From positions 1-64,000 of the IMG/VR virus record IMGVR_UViG_3300032397_000006: 64,000 bases of DNA; one strand, written 5' to 3'. Origin of the DNA: a virus. This document shows positions 1 through 8,140 of this stretch, piece after piece (positions within the stretch are counted from its first letter, which is position 1; every line of letters begins with the position of its first letter). The translations under genes were made by a program, and so were the position numbers. Below the pieces are notes generated by a model. It did not search any database. It was not told the origin of the DNA and worked only from the letters and a program-made list of their open reading frames with translations.

Positions 1-1907
1 GTTGCGCTCGCCTTAGCTGAGCGCCCCATCGAAATCCCACCGATCGACGCCGCGGGTTTAGCCGCACGCCCCATCGCGATATCGCCTACTGCGGCGCTCG
101 GTCTGCCGATTTCTGCAGCGGGCTTTCCGTATTTTATCCCCATGCCTGGCAGCGCTGTAGGCTCGCCCGCCGTGACAGTAAGGCCCTCGGCCTCTCGTTG
201 TCCCACAATGCGAATACCCTCCCGCATCAGCACGTCAGGATTTACCTCTGGTGCAGGCCCCGAAGGCTCCGGCAGTACAGCACGCAATATATCTTTAGCC
301 GACTGCCCGAAGCCCTGATCCATGCCTTGCTGCCAGGCATCGCCGAGCGCTTCCAGCCCTAGCGCGTCCCCTACGGTGTTCAGGCCCTCGGCGACCGCTT
401 GCCGAGCCTTACCCTTGCCGCCTTTCGCCCGCATGATTGCTTCCGCCGCTTCCATCGCGGCTTTTACGCCTTTCGCAGTTTCAGGCGCGATGCGCACGGA
501 CAGGTCCAGCTCTTTATTCTGCAGGTCTTGCACGATCCCCGCGACCTGCCCGCCGCCCTTTGCCCTTCGCAGCGCAAGGCCAGCCTCATGTCGCGCCGTA
601 CCGCTGACTGCGCCAAACCCGGCGCGGCGCCCCTCGAGTGCGCCCAGCACGTCTTTCACAGGGGATCCGGTATCCTCGAATTCCCTGCTTACCAGGCGCT
701 GCACGTCTACTTGTTGGATGCCGGGCGCGAACACTTGCGCGAGCCCGCGCACTGCGTTGATGTCTCCGCCACCTCCGCGCACGATCAGATCCGTGATCGA
801 ACGAATGAAGGCGCTACTCCGGCTTTGCGCGATCTCGATCAGGCTCGAGATGTCCTCTGACAGCCCTTGCTCCCGCGCTACCACGCGAGCCGCTTCCATC
901 GCCATCGTGGCGCCTATGCCGCCCGCGCCTGGCCCCGTGACAGCCTGCGCGGCACCTTCCCCGATGGTTTGCGCCATCCGCAGCGCGTTTTCACCTCGGA
1001 AATTCATGGCGCTGAAACCGCGCGTGAGCTCGTTTACGGAATCGACTGAAAAGTCGATCCCCTGACTACGCACGTGCTCCACCCAGCTCGAAACGGTTTG
1101 TAGATGCTGATCGAGCCGTGTTTCTTGAATGCCTGCGGTAATACCCGCGCTAACGGATTCAAGCATGAGCTGCGCGGGATTTTCTACGCGCCCACCGCCT
1201 GTCATCTGCGCGCCCACCACAGAACCTGCGCCGCGCACACCGAGTATTTTCTCAAGCTCGAGCTGCGGCTTAAATGCCGCTCCCAGCGCTCCACCCTTAA
1301 GCCCACTGCGCGCAGCAAGCTCCGCCATCATGCCCGGCGCCTCGGAAGGATCTACGCCGTAGCCGGCAGCAAGGCCCGCCATTGAATCCGTGCGCCCCGT
1401 AGCACCGTAAGATCTCGACAGCGCCCCGCGCACCTGCGCAAACGATTGGTAGAGCGTCTGCAGCGCGCCCACCATGGGGCCTAGGGCAGGGCCTGCCACG
1501 GGGACCGCGCCTGCGAGGCTTTGTGCGAGTCCGCTCGGCTGTGAGGCTTGCCCGAGCGCGCCCACGCCTCGACTAAACGCGTTGCCTACGACGGTGCCGG
1601 AAAATGAGCCAACGGCGGTAGGCCAGAAACCGCCACCCTGCCCGCCTTGCTGTGCACCGCTACCTACGCGCCCGCCTTGCTGTCCACCGCCACTGCCGCC
1701 ACCTCCGTGCCCGCCCGCGCCACCCAGCTTCTGCACTTTCGCGGTCTGCGCGGCGAGCTGCGTAAGGGAGCGCGTCATTCGCTCGATCGACTTTTCGAAC
1801 GCGTCGATCGTCTTAGGATCGAACGCGCGTGAAATGTCCTCGCCCGCATTCTTGATATCCGCCGCGTCGACTTCGATCGATACGACTGTTCGGTGGCGCG
1901 TTTCCAT
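1..1907 (-). CDS. Tail tape measure protein, N-terminal part (runs off left edge)
   Basis: The frame is open from an ATG at 1907 to the window edge, 635 codons with no stop. It sits directly after the tail assembly chaperone frames, which is where tape measure genes lie. The first ~60 residues are charged and helical (FEKSIERMTRSLTQLAAQ). A Gly/Gln-rich linker follows, then Ala/Gly-rich stretches typical of tape measure proteins. Near the left edge there is a short repeated unit, IGxISMGRxAKxxA, seen at least twice. The start is supported by a purine-rich AGGTAGGATAGG just upstream and a 4-nt gap from the previous stop. By family the protein would set tail length and be ejected with the DNA. 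The position supports this strongly; the sequence alone supports it moderately. Confidence 0.75.
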   Translation of the reverse strand, partial: METRHRTVVSIEVDAADIKNAGEDISRAFDPKTIDAFEKSIERMTRSLTQLAAQTAKVQKLGGAGGHGGGGSGGGQQGGRVGSGAQQGGQGGGFWPTAVGSFSGTVVGNAFSRGVGALGQASQPSGLAQSLAGAVPVAGPALGPMVGALQTLYQSFAQVRGALSRSYGATGRTDSMAGLAAGYGVDPSEAPGMMAELAARSGLKGGALGAAFKPQLELEKILGVRGAGSVVGAQMTGGGRVENPAQLMLESVSAGITAGIQETRLDQHLQTVSSWVEHVRSQGIDFSVDSVNELTRGFSAMNFRGENALRMAQTIGEGAAQAVTGPGAGGIGATMAMEAARVVAREQGLSEDISSLIEIAQSRSSAFIRSITDLIVRGGGGDINAVRGLAQVFAPGIQQVDVQRLVSREFEDTGSPVKDVLGALEGRRAGFGAVSGTARHEAGLALRRAKGGGQVAGIVQDLQNKELDLSVRIAPETAKGVKAAMEAAEAIMRAKGGKGKARQAVAEGLNTVGDALGLEALGDAWQQGMDQGFGQSAKDILRAVLPEPSGPAPEVNPDVLMREGIRIVGQREAEGLTVTAGEPTALPGMGIKYGKPAAEIGRPSAAVGDIAMGRAAKPAASIGGISMGRSAKASA

Positions 1908-1911
1908 GGGC

Positions 1912-2253
1912 CTATCCTACCTGATTCGCGGGATCGTACTCGGCGAGCTCCATGGCATCCCAGATCGGATCTCCGGTCAGCGCGGGGCCTTCCTGCGGCA
2001 AGCGTGTGGCTTCACCGCCGCGCCGAAGATCCTCGAGCGCTTCCACCGCGAGCACTTGCTCAATCGCCTCTCGCAGATTCAGAGATAAGAACCTTTGATC
2101 GTTGGGCGGAAGCTGGAATGTCTTCGCCCATAGCCACGACACCCGCTGAATCGCTTCCGCGTTTGTTTTCGGCGTCTGAATCACCCGCGAGATCTGCAGG
2201 AGTGTTCTTGTCTGTGCGGTGAAATCGACGCTCGTATTTGATCGCCTCCGCAT
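1912..2253 (-). CDS. Tail assembly chaperone, frameshift extension (gpT-like)
   Basis: This frame opens just after an in-frame TAA near 2265 and ends at 1912, 4 nt before the tape measure start. An internal ATG at 2253 exists, but no Shine-Dalgarno sequence precedes it, so independent initiation looks unlikely. The encoded segment is well formed (AEAIQRVSWLWAKTFQLPP, then LNLREAIEQVLAVEALEDL), which argues that it is translated. I infer it is expressed as the C-terminal part of a G-T fusion made by programmed frameshifting from the 2060-2596 frame, as in many tailed phages. The exact slip site is not proven, so the start given here is only the first ATG. Confidence 0.6.
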   Translation of the reverse strand: MRRRSNTSVDFTAQTRTLLQISRVIQTPKTNAEAIQRVSWLWAKTFQLPPNDQRFLSLNLREAIEQVLAVEALEDLRRGGEATRLPQEGPALTGDPIWDAMELAEYDPANQVG

Positions 2254-2596
2254 ACAGCGCGCTTACAGGCGACGCGTCGTAAAGCTCAAATGGTCGAAAC
2301 CACGTAGGCATATTCTTTTTCTGAATCGTGACCTCGAGAAAGCAGCACTGCTCGACAAGCAGCGCGGCATTCGGATCAGCTGCCGATCCTTGCGGGAGGT
2401 ACGCCGACTTAAGCCTACCGATGTCGATCTGCTCTCCGATCGTAGGCACCTTGAATACGAACGATCCTTGGTAGCGCTTGCCGCGTGAGCCTACGACATC
2501 GATCGAAAGCGTCGTTATTGGAGGTAAATCCTCCACTTCTTTTTCGTCGGCAGCAGAGCTCCACTGTCTCCGCAGTTCATCCGGACTAGCTGGCAT
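2060..2596 (-). CDS. Tail assembly chaperone, upstream frame (gpG-like)
   Basis: This 178-aa acidic protein is encoded between the tail tube and the tape measure genes. It overlaps a second open frame (1912-2253) by almost 200 nt in the frame reached by a +1 or -2 shift. That arrangement is the hallmark of the G/GT tail assembly chaperones, which coat the tape measure protein during tail assembly and are absent from the virion. The ordered part (residues ~20-115) is followed by a polar tail (DKNTPADLAGDSDAENKR) where the overlap lies. No specific motif proves the family, so the call rests on synteny and the overlapping frames. The start ATG follows a GGGGA purine run and a terminator-like hairpin. 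Confidence 0.7.
   Translation of the reverse strand: MPASPDELRRQWSSAADEKEVEDLPPITTLSIDVVGSRGKRYQGSFVFKVPTIGEQIDIGRLKSAYLPQGSAADPNAALLVEQCCFLEVTIQKKNMPTWFRPFELYDASPVSALYAEAIKYERRFHRTDKNTPADLAGDSDAENKRGSDSAGVVAMGEDIPASAQRSKVLISESARGD
2124..2224 (-). other. Candidate recoding region for G-T frameshift
   Basis: The shift needed is +1 or -2. Two candidate slip sites lie in the overlap. One is TTT followed by C (codon at 2224-2222), where tRNA-Phe could slide +1 from UUU to UUC. The other is GGGCGA at 2129-2124, a hexamer I recall as the -2 site of phage Mu, although the flanking codons re-pair poorly here. An A-rich GAAAACAAAC at 2170-2161 is a third option. Confidence 0.35.
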
Positions 2597-2613
2597 TGCG
2601 TCCCCACAAATGC

Positions 2614-2640
2614 AAAAGGGCGCCCCCTCGTGAGGCGCCC
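2614..2640 (-). terminator. Rho-independent terminator-like hairpin after the tube gene
   Basis: The arms GGGCGCC (2618-2624) and GGCGCCC (2634-2640) form a 7-bp GC-rich stem, followed on the minus strand by TTTT. It lies between the tube stop (2662) and the chaperone start (2596). It probably reduces readthrough from the abundant tube message into the chaperone genes. Confidence 0.65.
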
Positions 2641-2661
2641 CTGCACAGTAGCAGAAACAGA

Positions 2662-3090
2662 TCAGCCCTTAGACTCGTCCTTGATCCGGATCGCCACGAA
2701 TTCGCACTGCGACATGACCACGCCCTTGGCCTGCACCTGCACGCGGTGACTCGTGCAACGCACGTTCTGAATATCCGCGAGGATCTTACCCGTCACGCGA
2801 TCCTCGATCGAGCCAGTCAGCTCCTCGTAACTGAGGATGTTCTCGAGCGAAGGCATGATCACTACGCCGTCGCGTCTCTTGATCGGACTCATGATCAACC
2901 GGACCATTTCCGCGCTCAGCGTCACGCGGTAGGCCACGGGCACATTTTCCGCGACCTCAAATTGATCGAGCACCTCTATCGGAGCGTGCTCGATCTCCTC
3001 ACCGTAAGACACGCCTGTTGCGTACATGACAGGCGTCGGCCCGAGCTTAAACAGCGCGCGCGCCCCTGTGAGAACCATCCCTCTAGCCAT
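2662..3090 (-). CDS. Tail tube protein
   Basis: This 142-aa protein lies directly downstream of the sheath gene and upstream of the tail chaperones. The length and predominantly beta pattern (alternating hydrophobics in VAYRVTLSAEMVRLI, ILADIQNVRCTSHRVQV, MSQCEFVAIRI) fit contractile-tail tube proteins, which stack as hexameric rings inside the sheath. There is no sequence motif I can name, so the assignment is by order and size. The gene ends in a terminator-like hairpin, consistent with high expression. Confidence 0.7.
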   Translation of the reverse strand: MARGMVLTGARALFKLGPTPVMYATGVSYGEEIEHAPIEVLDQFEVAENVPVAYRVTLSAEMVRLIMSPIKRRDGVVIMPSLENILSYEELTGSIEDRVTGKILADIQNVRCTSHRVQVQAKGVVMSQCEFVAIRIKDESKG

Positions 3091-3142
3091 CGGATAAACC
3101 CCTCAAGCGTGCGCGCAGTCAGCGGCCCGCCCCCTTTGCTGT

Positions 3143-5398
3143 TTAGGCGGACACGTTTGAAGCCGTCACGTGGATCGTGATAGGCACGAAGTTGATCGGA
3201 TTCACGGGCGCGACTTCCACGCTCACCGGGTAGACGTCGCCGATCGTCTCGACCGTCATATTGCGCCACGCGACAATGGTCTCGTCGCGCACTTGGTTGT
3301 CGAGCTCCGCGCCGCCCTTTACCTGCAGGCTTCCCGCCGCGCCAGAAAGGCCGCGCTTGCCCACGAACTTCTCGAGCGAGCTGCGAAGGTTGTACGCGCA
3401 GGTGTTAAGCGACTCGTTCGACGACATCTCGACGAACACCAAATTGTCGTCGGCGAGGTACGTCGTGATCGAGCGGATCCAACGAATGCCCACGCCGTCT
3501 ACGCGCTCGAGCATCATAAGGCCCGCGTCGATCAGTTCAGACGCGTTGTCCGCAACCGTCCACGACGAGTCGTTCCGGATGTTTGTCATCGTCGGGACCT
3601 TGTGAGTCAGCGGCTCGCCGATCGCACTGCCCGCCTGCATGCCGGCAGCAATGACAGCTGCCATCCATGGCGGGTAGAACGTCGCAAGCCCCGTGTCGGG
3701 ATCGAAGCGCTGCACCTCTTGCGAGATCGCGCAGAGGTGGCGACTTGAGATCGCAAGGATCTGCGATTTGATATTCGCCTTCGTTTCGCCCGCGCCGCCC
3801 GCGGTACCGATGCCGACGTAGCCGTTTGCTTCGCTTCGAAGCGCGCCCGCGCGAGCCACCAAGTGTTCAAGCAGTAGGACATGCACTGCCGGATTCTCCG
3901 TGCAGACCACAATAATGTTTACGCGCCGAGCTTTGAGCGCAGTGAATGCAGCTTGCCAGTGCGTGATGTTTGGTTCGCCCTCGCTGCCCCCTGACAGGAA
4001 CGTGGCTGCGATGTTCGCGGGCGGTAGCGGTGCGTTCGTGGCGCGCGTAGCCGTGACGTAGGCGCTGAGCGAATTGAGTGCGTCCACTGCATCCATGAGC
4101 CCGCGCAGAAAGTTGTACGTCGAGATCACGGTTTGACTCGTGACGTAATCGAGGTCTGCCACAAGGTCTGTGGTCCCTGACGACGTGAGCACCGAGGCAG
4201 TAAAGCCACTCAGTGCATTGAGTCGATCGGCGAGCTTCCGGATCGTCGGGTAGCTCGCATGGGTGTGATTTACCGCGTCCACCGTGACAGTGATTGTCCT
4301 GGCCGCAGCAACATCGCCTAGGGCGATGACCTGAAGTTGGCTAAACGCTGTTGCGCCCGCCTGCGAAGCGACGCTCGTGAAATTGAAGCGCTCGCCCACG
4401 GCAGCGCCCGTCGAGCTCCTACCGAACACGGCCACGTCGACCGCAGCAAGCGTGTCGATCGCGATCGTGGTCAGCGCGCCAGCAGCCCAGGCATTCGTGA
4501 GCTTCGAAATACCGCGCGTGGTCTGGCCCGTGGTGAGCGTGAATAGCGTGGTGGGCAGCACCTGATCGCTGACCGTGACCGTACCAAGCGCAGTCGCGCT
4601 CATTTCGGTACCGAGCACCTTACTGAACGACTGCGAACCGTTGACGTCCGAGGTGCCATTCAAGGTGAGCGTTTCCTGTACCGCGCTCGTACCGCTGAGG
4701 CCGTAGATCGTCACGCGCTGCGTGGTGTCCCCTGCGTTGCTCGACTTGATACGCACGGGCCCCGTTGCGGGAATGTTCGCCGTGCGCTCTGTCGTGAGCC
4801 CCGTAACTGCCTTGGTGGACACGATCTTGAACAGCGTCGCGTTCAAGGTAGCGAGCGCTGTCGAGTAGCCGTTCGAACCCGGAGCGAAGATCAGCGAAAG
4901 GCTCGAGCTCCCTCCGACGTCATCGAAAAGCTCGGTCTTGTCCTCGAAAACGACCGTGAGTTTCTTACCCTGATTTGTGCCGTTGGCGACGGCGACATTG
5001 ATCTGGTTGTTGAAAAGCCCGTAGTCGCGGCTCAGCAGATTCATGCTGTTGGCCGAATTGACGTCGAGCAGCACCGCGCTTGCCTGCGTGGCGGGATTCA
5101 CCTTGATCGGTACGATCCTCTGCGCGCCACCGGGGACCGCTTCGTCGGCGGACGGCTGAAAACAGAACTGCGATGCCGTGCGCAGCGTCCCCGAGCGGTA
5201 CCGTTGAAGTGCGGCATTCGGACTCGTCAGATCGTAAGTGTCAGAAGCGTCCAGGGGCTTTCCGCCCTCGGCCGTTCCGATCAGCGCCACGATTCCGACA
5301 GCTGCGGGACTGGTAGAGGCAAGGGCGCTCGCGTCGATCTTGCTGACCGCCTGCGGGATATTGATCCGCCGCCCGTTGAAAAAAATCGAAGTCGCCAT
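3143..5398 (-). CDS. Contractile tail sheath protein
   Basis: This 751-aa protein starts MATSIFFNGRRINIPQ and continues with a domain (SPAAVGIVALIGTAEGG) typical of sheath N-termini. The C-terminal ~200 residues carry the most conserved sheath pattern: SSRHLCAIS, a PPWMAAVIAAGMQAGS helix, the PLTHK(V) segment, then RWIRSITTYL and a terminal beta region (VEVAPVNPINFVPITI). Sheath subunits surround the tube and contract on infection. At 751 aa it is longer than many sheaths. The extra length lies in a Thr/Ala-rich central region (residues ~150-420), probably surface-exposed insertion domains. It is followed by the tube gene, as expected. Confidence 0.85.
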   Translation of the reverse strand: MATSIFFNGRRINIPQAVSKIDASALASTSPAAVGIVALIGTAEGGKPLDASDTYDLTSPNAALQRYRSGTLRTASQFCFQPSADEAVPGGAQRIVPIKVNPATQASAVLLDVNSANSMNLLSRDYGLFNNQINVAVANGTNQGKKLTVVFEDKTELFDDVGGSSSLSLIFAPGSNGYSTALATLNATLFKIVSTKAVTGLTTERTANIPATGPVRIKSSNAGDTTQRVTIYGLSGTSAVQETLTLNGTSDVNGSQSFSKVLGTEMSATALGTVTVSDQVLPTTLFTLTTGQTTRGISKLTNAWAAGALTTIAIDTLAAVDVAVFGRSSTGAAVGERFNFTSVASQAGATAFSQLQVIALGDVAAARTITVTVDAVNHTHASYPTIRKLADRLNALSGFTASVLTSSGTTDLVADLDYVTSQTVISTYNFLRGLMDAVDALNSLSAYVTATRATNAPLPPANIAATFLSGGSEGEPNITHWQAAFTALKARRVNIIVVCTENPAVHVLLLEHLVARAGALRSEANGYVGIGTAGGAGETKANIKSQILAISSRHLCAISQEVQRFDPDTGLATFYPPWMAAVIAAGMQAGSAIGEPLTHKVPTMTNIRNDSSWTVADNASELIDAGLMMLERVDGVGIRWIRSITTYLADDNLVFVEMSSNESLNTCAYNLRSSLEKFVGKRGLSGAAGSLQVKGGAELDNQVRDETIVAWRNMTVETIGDVYPVSVEVAPVNPINFVPITIHVTASNVSA

Positions 5399-5416
5399 TT
5401 TTCGTTACCTTCCGGA

Positions 5417-5692
5417 TCAACGCGGTGCAGACTTGAATTCCTGAAAGAGCTGCGCCCACTGCGCATCAGTAAGCTTGCGAGTCCCGTGGACGCGCTCCTC
5501 GCACGAAATGAAGGCCTTCGCGATCGGATCGTGCAGGCTTCCACTGCAGAAGGTTCTCACGGTGCTGTTCGGCTCGTCTACCACGAGCGCAGGAACAGGC
5601 GCGGGCAGCAATGTTTCAGCGTCCACCTGGAAGGTCTGATCAGCGGAGCTGTCCTCGACAGCCTCCGCATCGTCGCGTTTTGCTTTCGCCAT
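5417..5692 (-). CDS. Small conserved phage protein upstream of sheath
   Basis: This is a small acidic protein of 91 aa (MAKAKRDDAEAVEDSSADQ...). I chose the ATG at 5692; a TTG at 5698 in the same frame is less likely. The start lies 3 nt after the TGA of the preceding gene, suggesting translational coupling. The C-terminal half (PIAKAFISCEERVHGTRKL then WAQLFQEFKSAPR) looks helical. I do not recognise a family. The position, between a tail-completion gene and the sheath, suggests a minor tail or head-tail role. Confidence 0.65.
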   Translation of the reverse strand: MAKAKRDDAEAVEDSSADQTFQVDAETLLPAPVPALVVDEPNSTVRTFCSGSLHDPIAKAFISCEERVHGTRKLTDAQWAQLFQEFKSAPR

Positions 5693-5694
5693 GC

Positions 5695-6462
5695 TCAATC
5701 GCTCCCCTTCGCAGGATCGAATGTAGCTACGCCCCCGCGCAGTCCATCCACTACCACGTCGTTCACGAAGACTCTAGTTGTGAAGTTCGCGGGATCGCGC
5801 ACCCATTCAGGAACTGTCACGAGGGTTTTCCCGCTAATGCGCACGGTGCGCACGAACATATTTTCAGGCAGTAACTCCGGATTCGGTACGAGCTCTGTGC
5901 CTGAGAATGACGCATCCAGAAAACCATTCTGCACGAGTTCTCGTCGCGCACCGACAAGAATCATCTTCGCGATCTGATACAGGTGCGCGCAGACGTCCGG
6001 GTGCTCCGCGTAAATCCACACGCCATAGGTACAGTCGAAAAACACGCCTCGATACTCTGCGACATTCGCGACGTCGCCCTCGTCCTCAGTCGTGGCGCCG
6101 ATCAGATCCCCGATCATCGTTTCGGATTGCTGCTCGGCCTCGAGCACGATCGCAAGGCAGGGCATTTCGGCCCCTGTGCGGGGATAACCAAGAGTCACGC
6201 GCGGAGGATGCGCAACCAAGTAATCGAGGATGCGATCGCTTTCATCCTTGCCGATCGCGCCATGAAAGAAATGCGTAAAGTAGGCTTCTGCCCGTTCGCG
6301 ATTTGTCGAGAGCAACTCGAATTCTGCGCTGAGCAAATTCAGAATCATGCGCTCGATCAGAATCGAATTGGTGTGAGCCTCTGCTAGGCCTACGTAGTCC
6401 TGCGGCGTGCTGTTTAATAGCGCTTGCCCTATGCGGGTAAGGATCAGATTTTTACGGCTCAT
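5695..6462 (-). CDS. Putative tail terminator / neck protein
   Basis: This 255-aa protein starts MSRKNLILTRIGQALLN at an ATG that overlaps the end of the previous gene by 11 nt. It lies between the gp10-like gene and the sheath, where myovirus tail terminator (tail completion) proteins are usually encoded. It has a helical N-terminus and a mixed alpha/beta centre with a segment (YRGVFFDCTYGVWIYAEHP) that looks like a core strand pair. The C-terminal ~60 residues are beta-rich. No diagnostic motif is visible, so the function is inferred from order only. Confidence 0.5.
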   Translation of the reverse strand: MSRKNLILTRIGQALLNSTPQDYVGLAEAHTNSILIERMILNLLSAEFELLSTNRERAEAYFTHFFHGAIGKDESDRILDYLVAHPPRVTLGYPRTGAEMPCLAIVLEAEQQSETMIGDLIGATTEDEGDVANVAEYRGVFFDCTYGVWIYAEHPDVCAHLYQIAKMILVGARRELVQNGFLDASFSGTELVPNPELLPENMFVRTVRISGKTLVTVPEWVRDPANFTTRVFVNDVVVDGLRGGVATFDPAKGSD

Positions 6463-7252
6463 CGGTATTGATCGCTTTCCACACCGCACGACTCAGCAGC
6501 GACGATAACTCGACCTGCACCTTAGGCCCGAGATTGCGCGCCACAATTCCGCCGTGCATCCAGCTGCGCGGATCGTCAGGCGGCTTTGACGAGATCGTTC
6601 GAAATGTCTGGTACGTCGTCGAGCTTGCACCGCTCGGGTAGTGCGTGACGCGCTTAACCATGCTCGTGTAAATGCTCGTCTTGTGCCACGGCTGCAGCAG
6701 ACGGCTTAGCGTTTCCTTCGTGTCCTTACGCAATCCACGTTGGTGTGGCGAAAGTCTCCCGCCCCACGACGTGTGCCGTGTCATGCGTCCGGCCGAGTGT
6801 GTCGTCGCTACGGAAAGTGTGGGCGCGAGATTCTTGGCTACACGGTAGATCTCCGGAGGCATAGCGTTGCCTACGTTGCGCCCCCCTGTACCGGGTGTTC
6901 CATGTCGAAAAGGGACCGCTAGGTAGCGACTGCCGTCCGCTGCAGTTTTCGCCTTCGGACTCTTGAGCATCCAGCCGCGCATGTCGCCGCCTGGCCACCC
7001 GTTCTCAATCATGTTTGGCAGTAGCCCCGTGAGGACAACTTCCTCGCGTTTCGGGTAATGATCGAGCTGCAGTGCCCCGATATAGTCGCGCGACGTGCTG
7101 TGTAGCGTATTCTGCGCGAGCTTTACCCACGCCGCGTAAGCGGCTGCGCCGAGGCCGCGCAGGATCTGATCCGCTTCTTTCTGCGTAGGCACGCCGAGCG
7201 CTACTGCAGCGGCGACCGCTGAAATATCAATGCGCAGCGTGGTCACGATCAA
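6452..7252 (-). CDS. Putative minor head-tail joining protein (HK97 gp10-like)
   Basis: This 266-aa protein has an N-terminal helical section. A central segment (GTPGTGGRNVGNAMPPEIY) is followed by a basic stretch, and a WMHGGI motif lies near residues 228-233. That resembles the 'W.HpG' element seen in gp10-type neck proteins just before a C-terminal helix. The start overlaps the preceding stop by 4 nt. The role suggested is head-tail joining. This is a synteny-supported guess, not a firm family assignment. Confidence 0.45.
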   Translation of the reverse strand: MIVTTLRIDISAVAAAVALGVPTQKEADQILRGLGAAAYAAWVKLAQNTLHSTSRDYIGALQLDHYPKREEVVLTGLLPNMIENGWPGGDMRGWMLKSPKAKTAADGSRYLAVPFRHGTPGTGGRNVGNAMPPEIYRVAKNLAPTLSVATTHSAGRMTRHTSWGGRLSPHQRGLRKDTKETLSRLLQPWHKTSIYTSMVKRVTHYPSGASSTTYQTFRTISSKPPDDPRSWMHGGIVARNLGPKVQVELSSLLSRAVWKAINTDEP

Positions 7253-8139
7253 ACTTCCCAGGTGCTAGGCAGCGGCTTATTCACGTCGATCAAGTAGTCT
7301 AGCCGCATGATCGCGTGGAGCGGAAGGGCGATCGATTTATTCGCAGTCGTCTTTCGTCCGGACACGTCGTCACGCCAAGCGTGCGGAAAAGTCTCGACGA
7401 TATACACGGGTCGAAATTCGTACCTGATGCTGAGCACCGTGCCATTCGGCACGAGCGCTTGCCCGATCACCGTCCACTGCAGCCAACCATCCTTTGTTAG
7501 CTCGAAATGCGTGCCTTGAATAACGGGTACGAATTTGTCGATGCCATTTGAGAAAATAGCGTGCACCACATTCGCCACACGATAACGACAGGAGTCGTGT
7601 CCAGCCGGCAGCTTCGCGCGGATCCCTCGCCGATTGTTTTTCGTGATCAGCTCGTCGAACACCATCACGCTATCGCGGAGCTCGATCGAATCGCGATGCC
7701 CTAGCCGGTGCTGAGGCGCAACCGTGATCTGGGCCTGCCCGCTCATCCAAGATCCCGCTTTTTCGTAGAGGTTCATGCTCTTGTCAGACATGAGCACGAC
7801 ACCTTGGATCTGAATTGGATCGATGTAGTAAAAGCCGGATCCGTCGCACGTGTCGCACGCGAAATCGGTCTGTCCTGTGGCCTGCGCTTGGCAGGGACAG
7901 AGCAGCGCTTTACGCCAAACCACATACTTACCGTGCTGCCCGATCAGACGTGTGAATTCTTCGTCGCGGAAATCCGCGCGTGTCTTCTTGAGGTTTTGAC
8001 CAGGGCTCGGATCAAGGTGAGCCTCACCGTCTACGCTCGTAAGCGCGAGCGAAACCGGAGAATAAGCATTGCGCGTAGGGCTTTCCCGCGGCGTGTAGCT
8101 CTTACCGTTAGAGTCGATCTTCGGGCCTTTGATAGTCAT
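7249..8139 (-). CDS. Connector protein with CPC...CDTCDGSG zinc motif
   Basis: This 296-aa protein has a clear four-cysteine motif: CPC at residues ~81-83 and CDTCDGSG at ~96-103, followed by FYYIDP. The second half is the DnaJ-like CxxCxGxG knuckle. Similar cysteine pairs occur in phage connector proteins encoded near the neck. The rest is beta-rich (VVLMSDKSMNLYEKAG, MVFDELITKNN). It overlaps its downstream neighbour by 4 nt. I infer a zinc-stabilised head-tail connector or stopper component; the zinc motif is directly visible and the role is inferred. Confidence 0.6.
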   Translation of the reverse strand: MTIKGPKIDSNGKSYTPRESPTRNAYSPVSLALTSVDGEAHLDPSPGQNLKKTRADFRDEEFTRLIGQHGKYVVWRKALLCPCQAQATGQTDFACDTCDGSGFYYIDPIQIQGVVLMSDKSMNLYEKAGSWMSGQAQITVAPQHRLGHRDSIELRDSVMVFDELITKNNRRGIRAKLPAGHDSCRYRVANVVHAIFSNGIDKFVPVIQGTHFELTKDGWLQWTVIGQALVPNGTVLSIRYEFRPVYIVETFPHAWRDDVSGRKTTANKSIALPLHAIMRLDYLIDVNKPLPSTWEV

Positions 8140-8140
8140 A

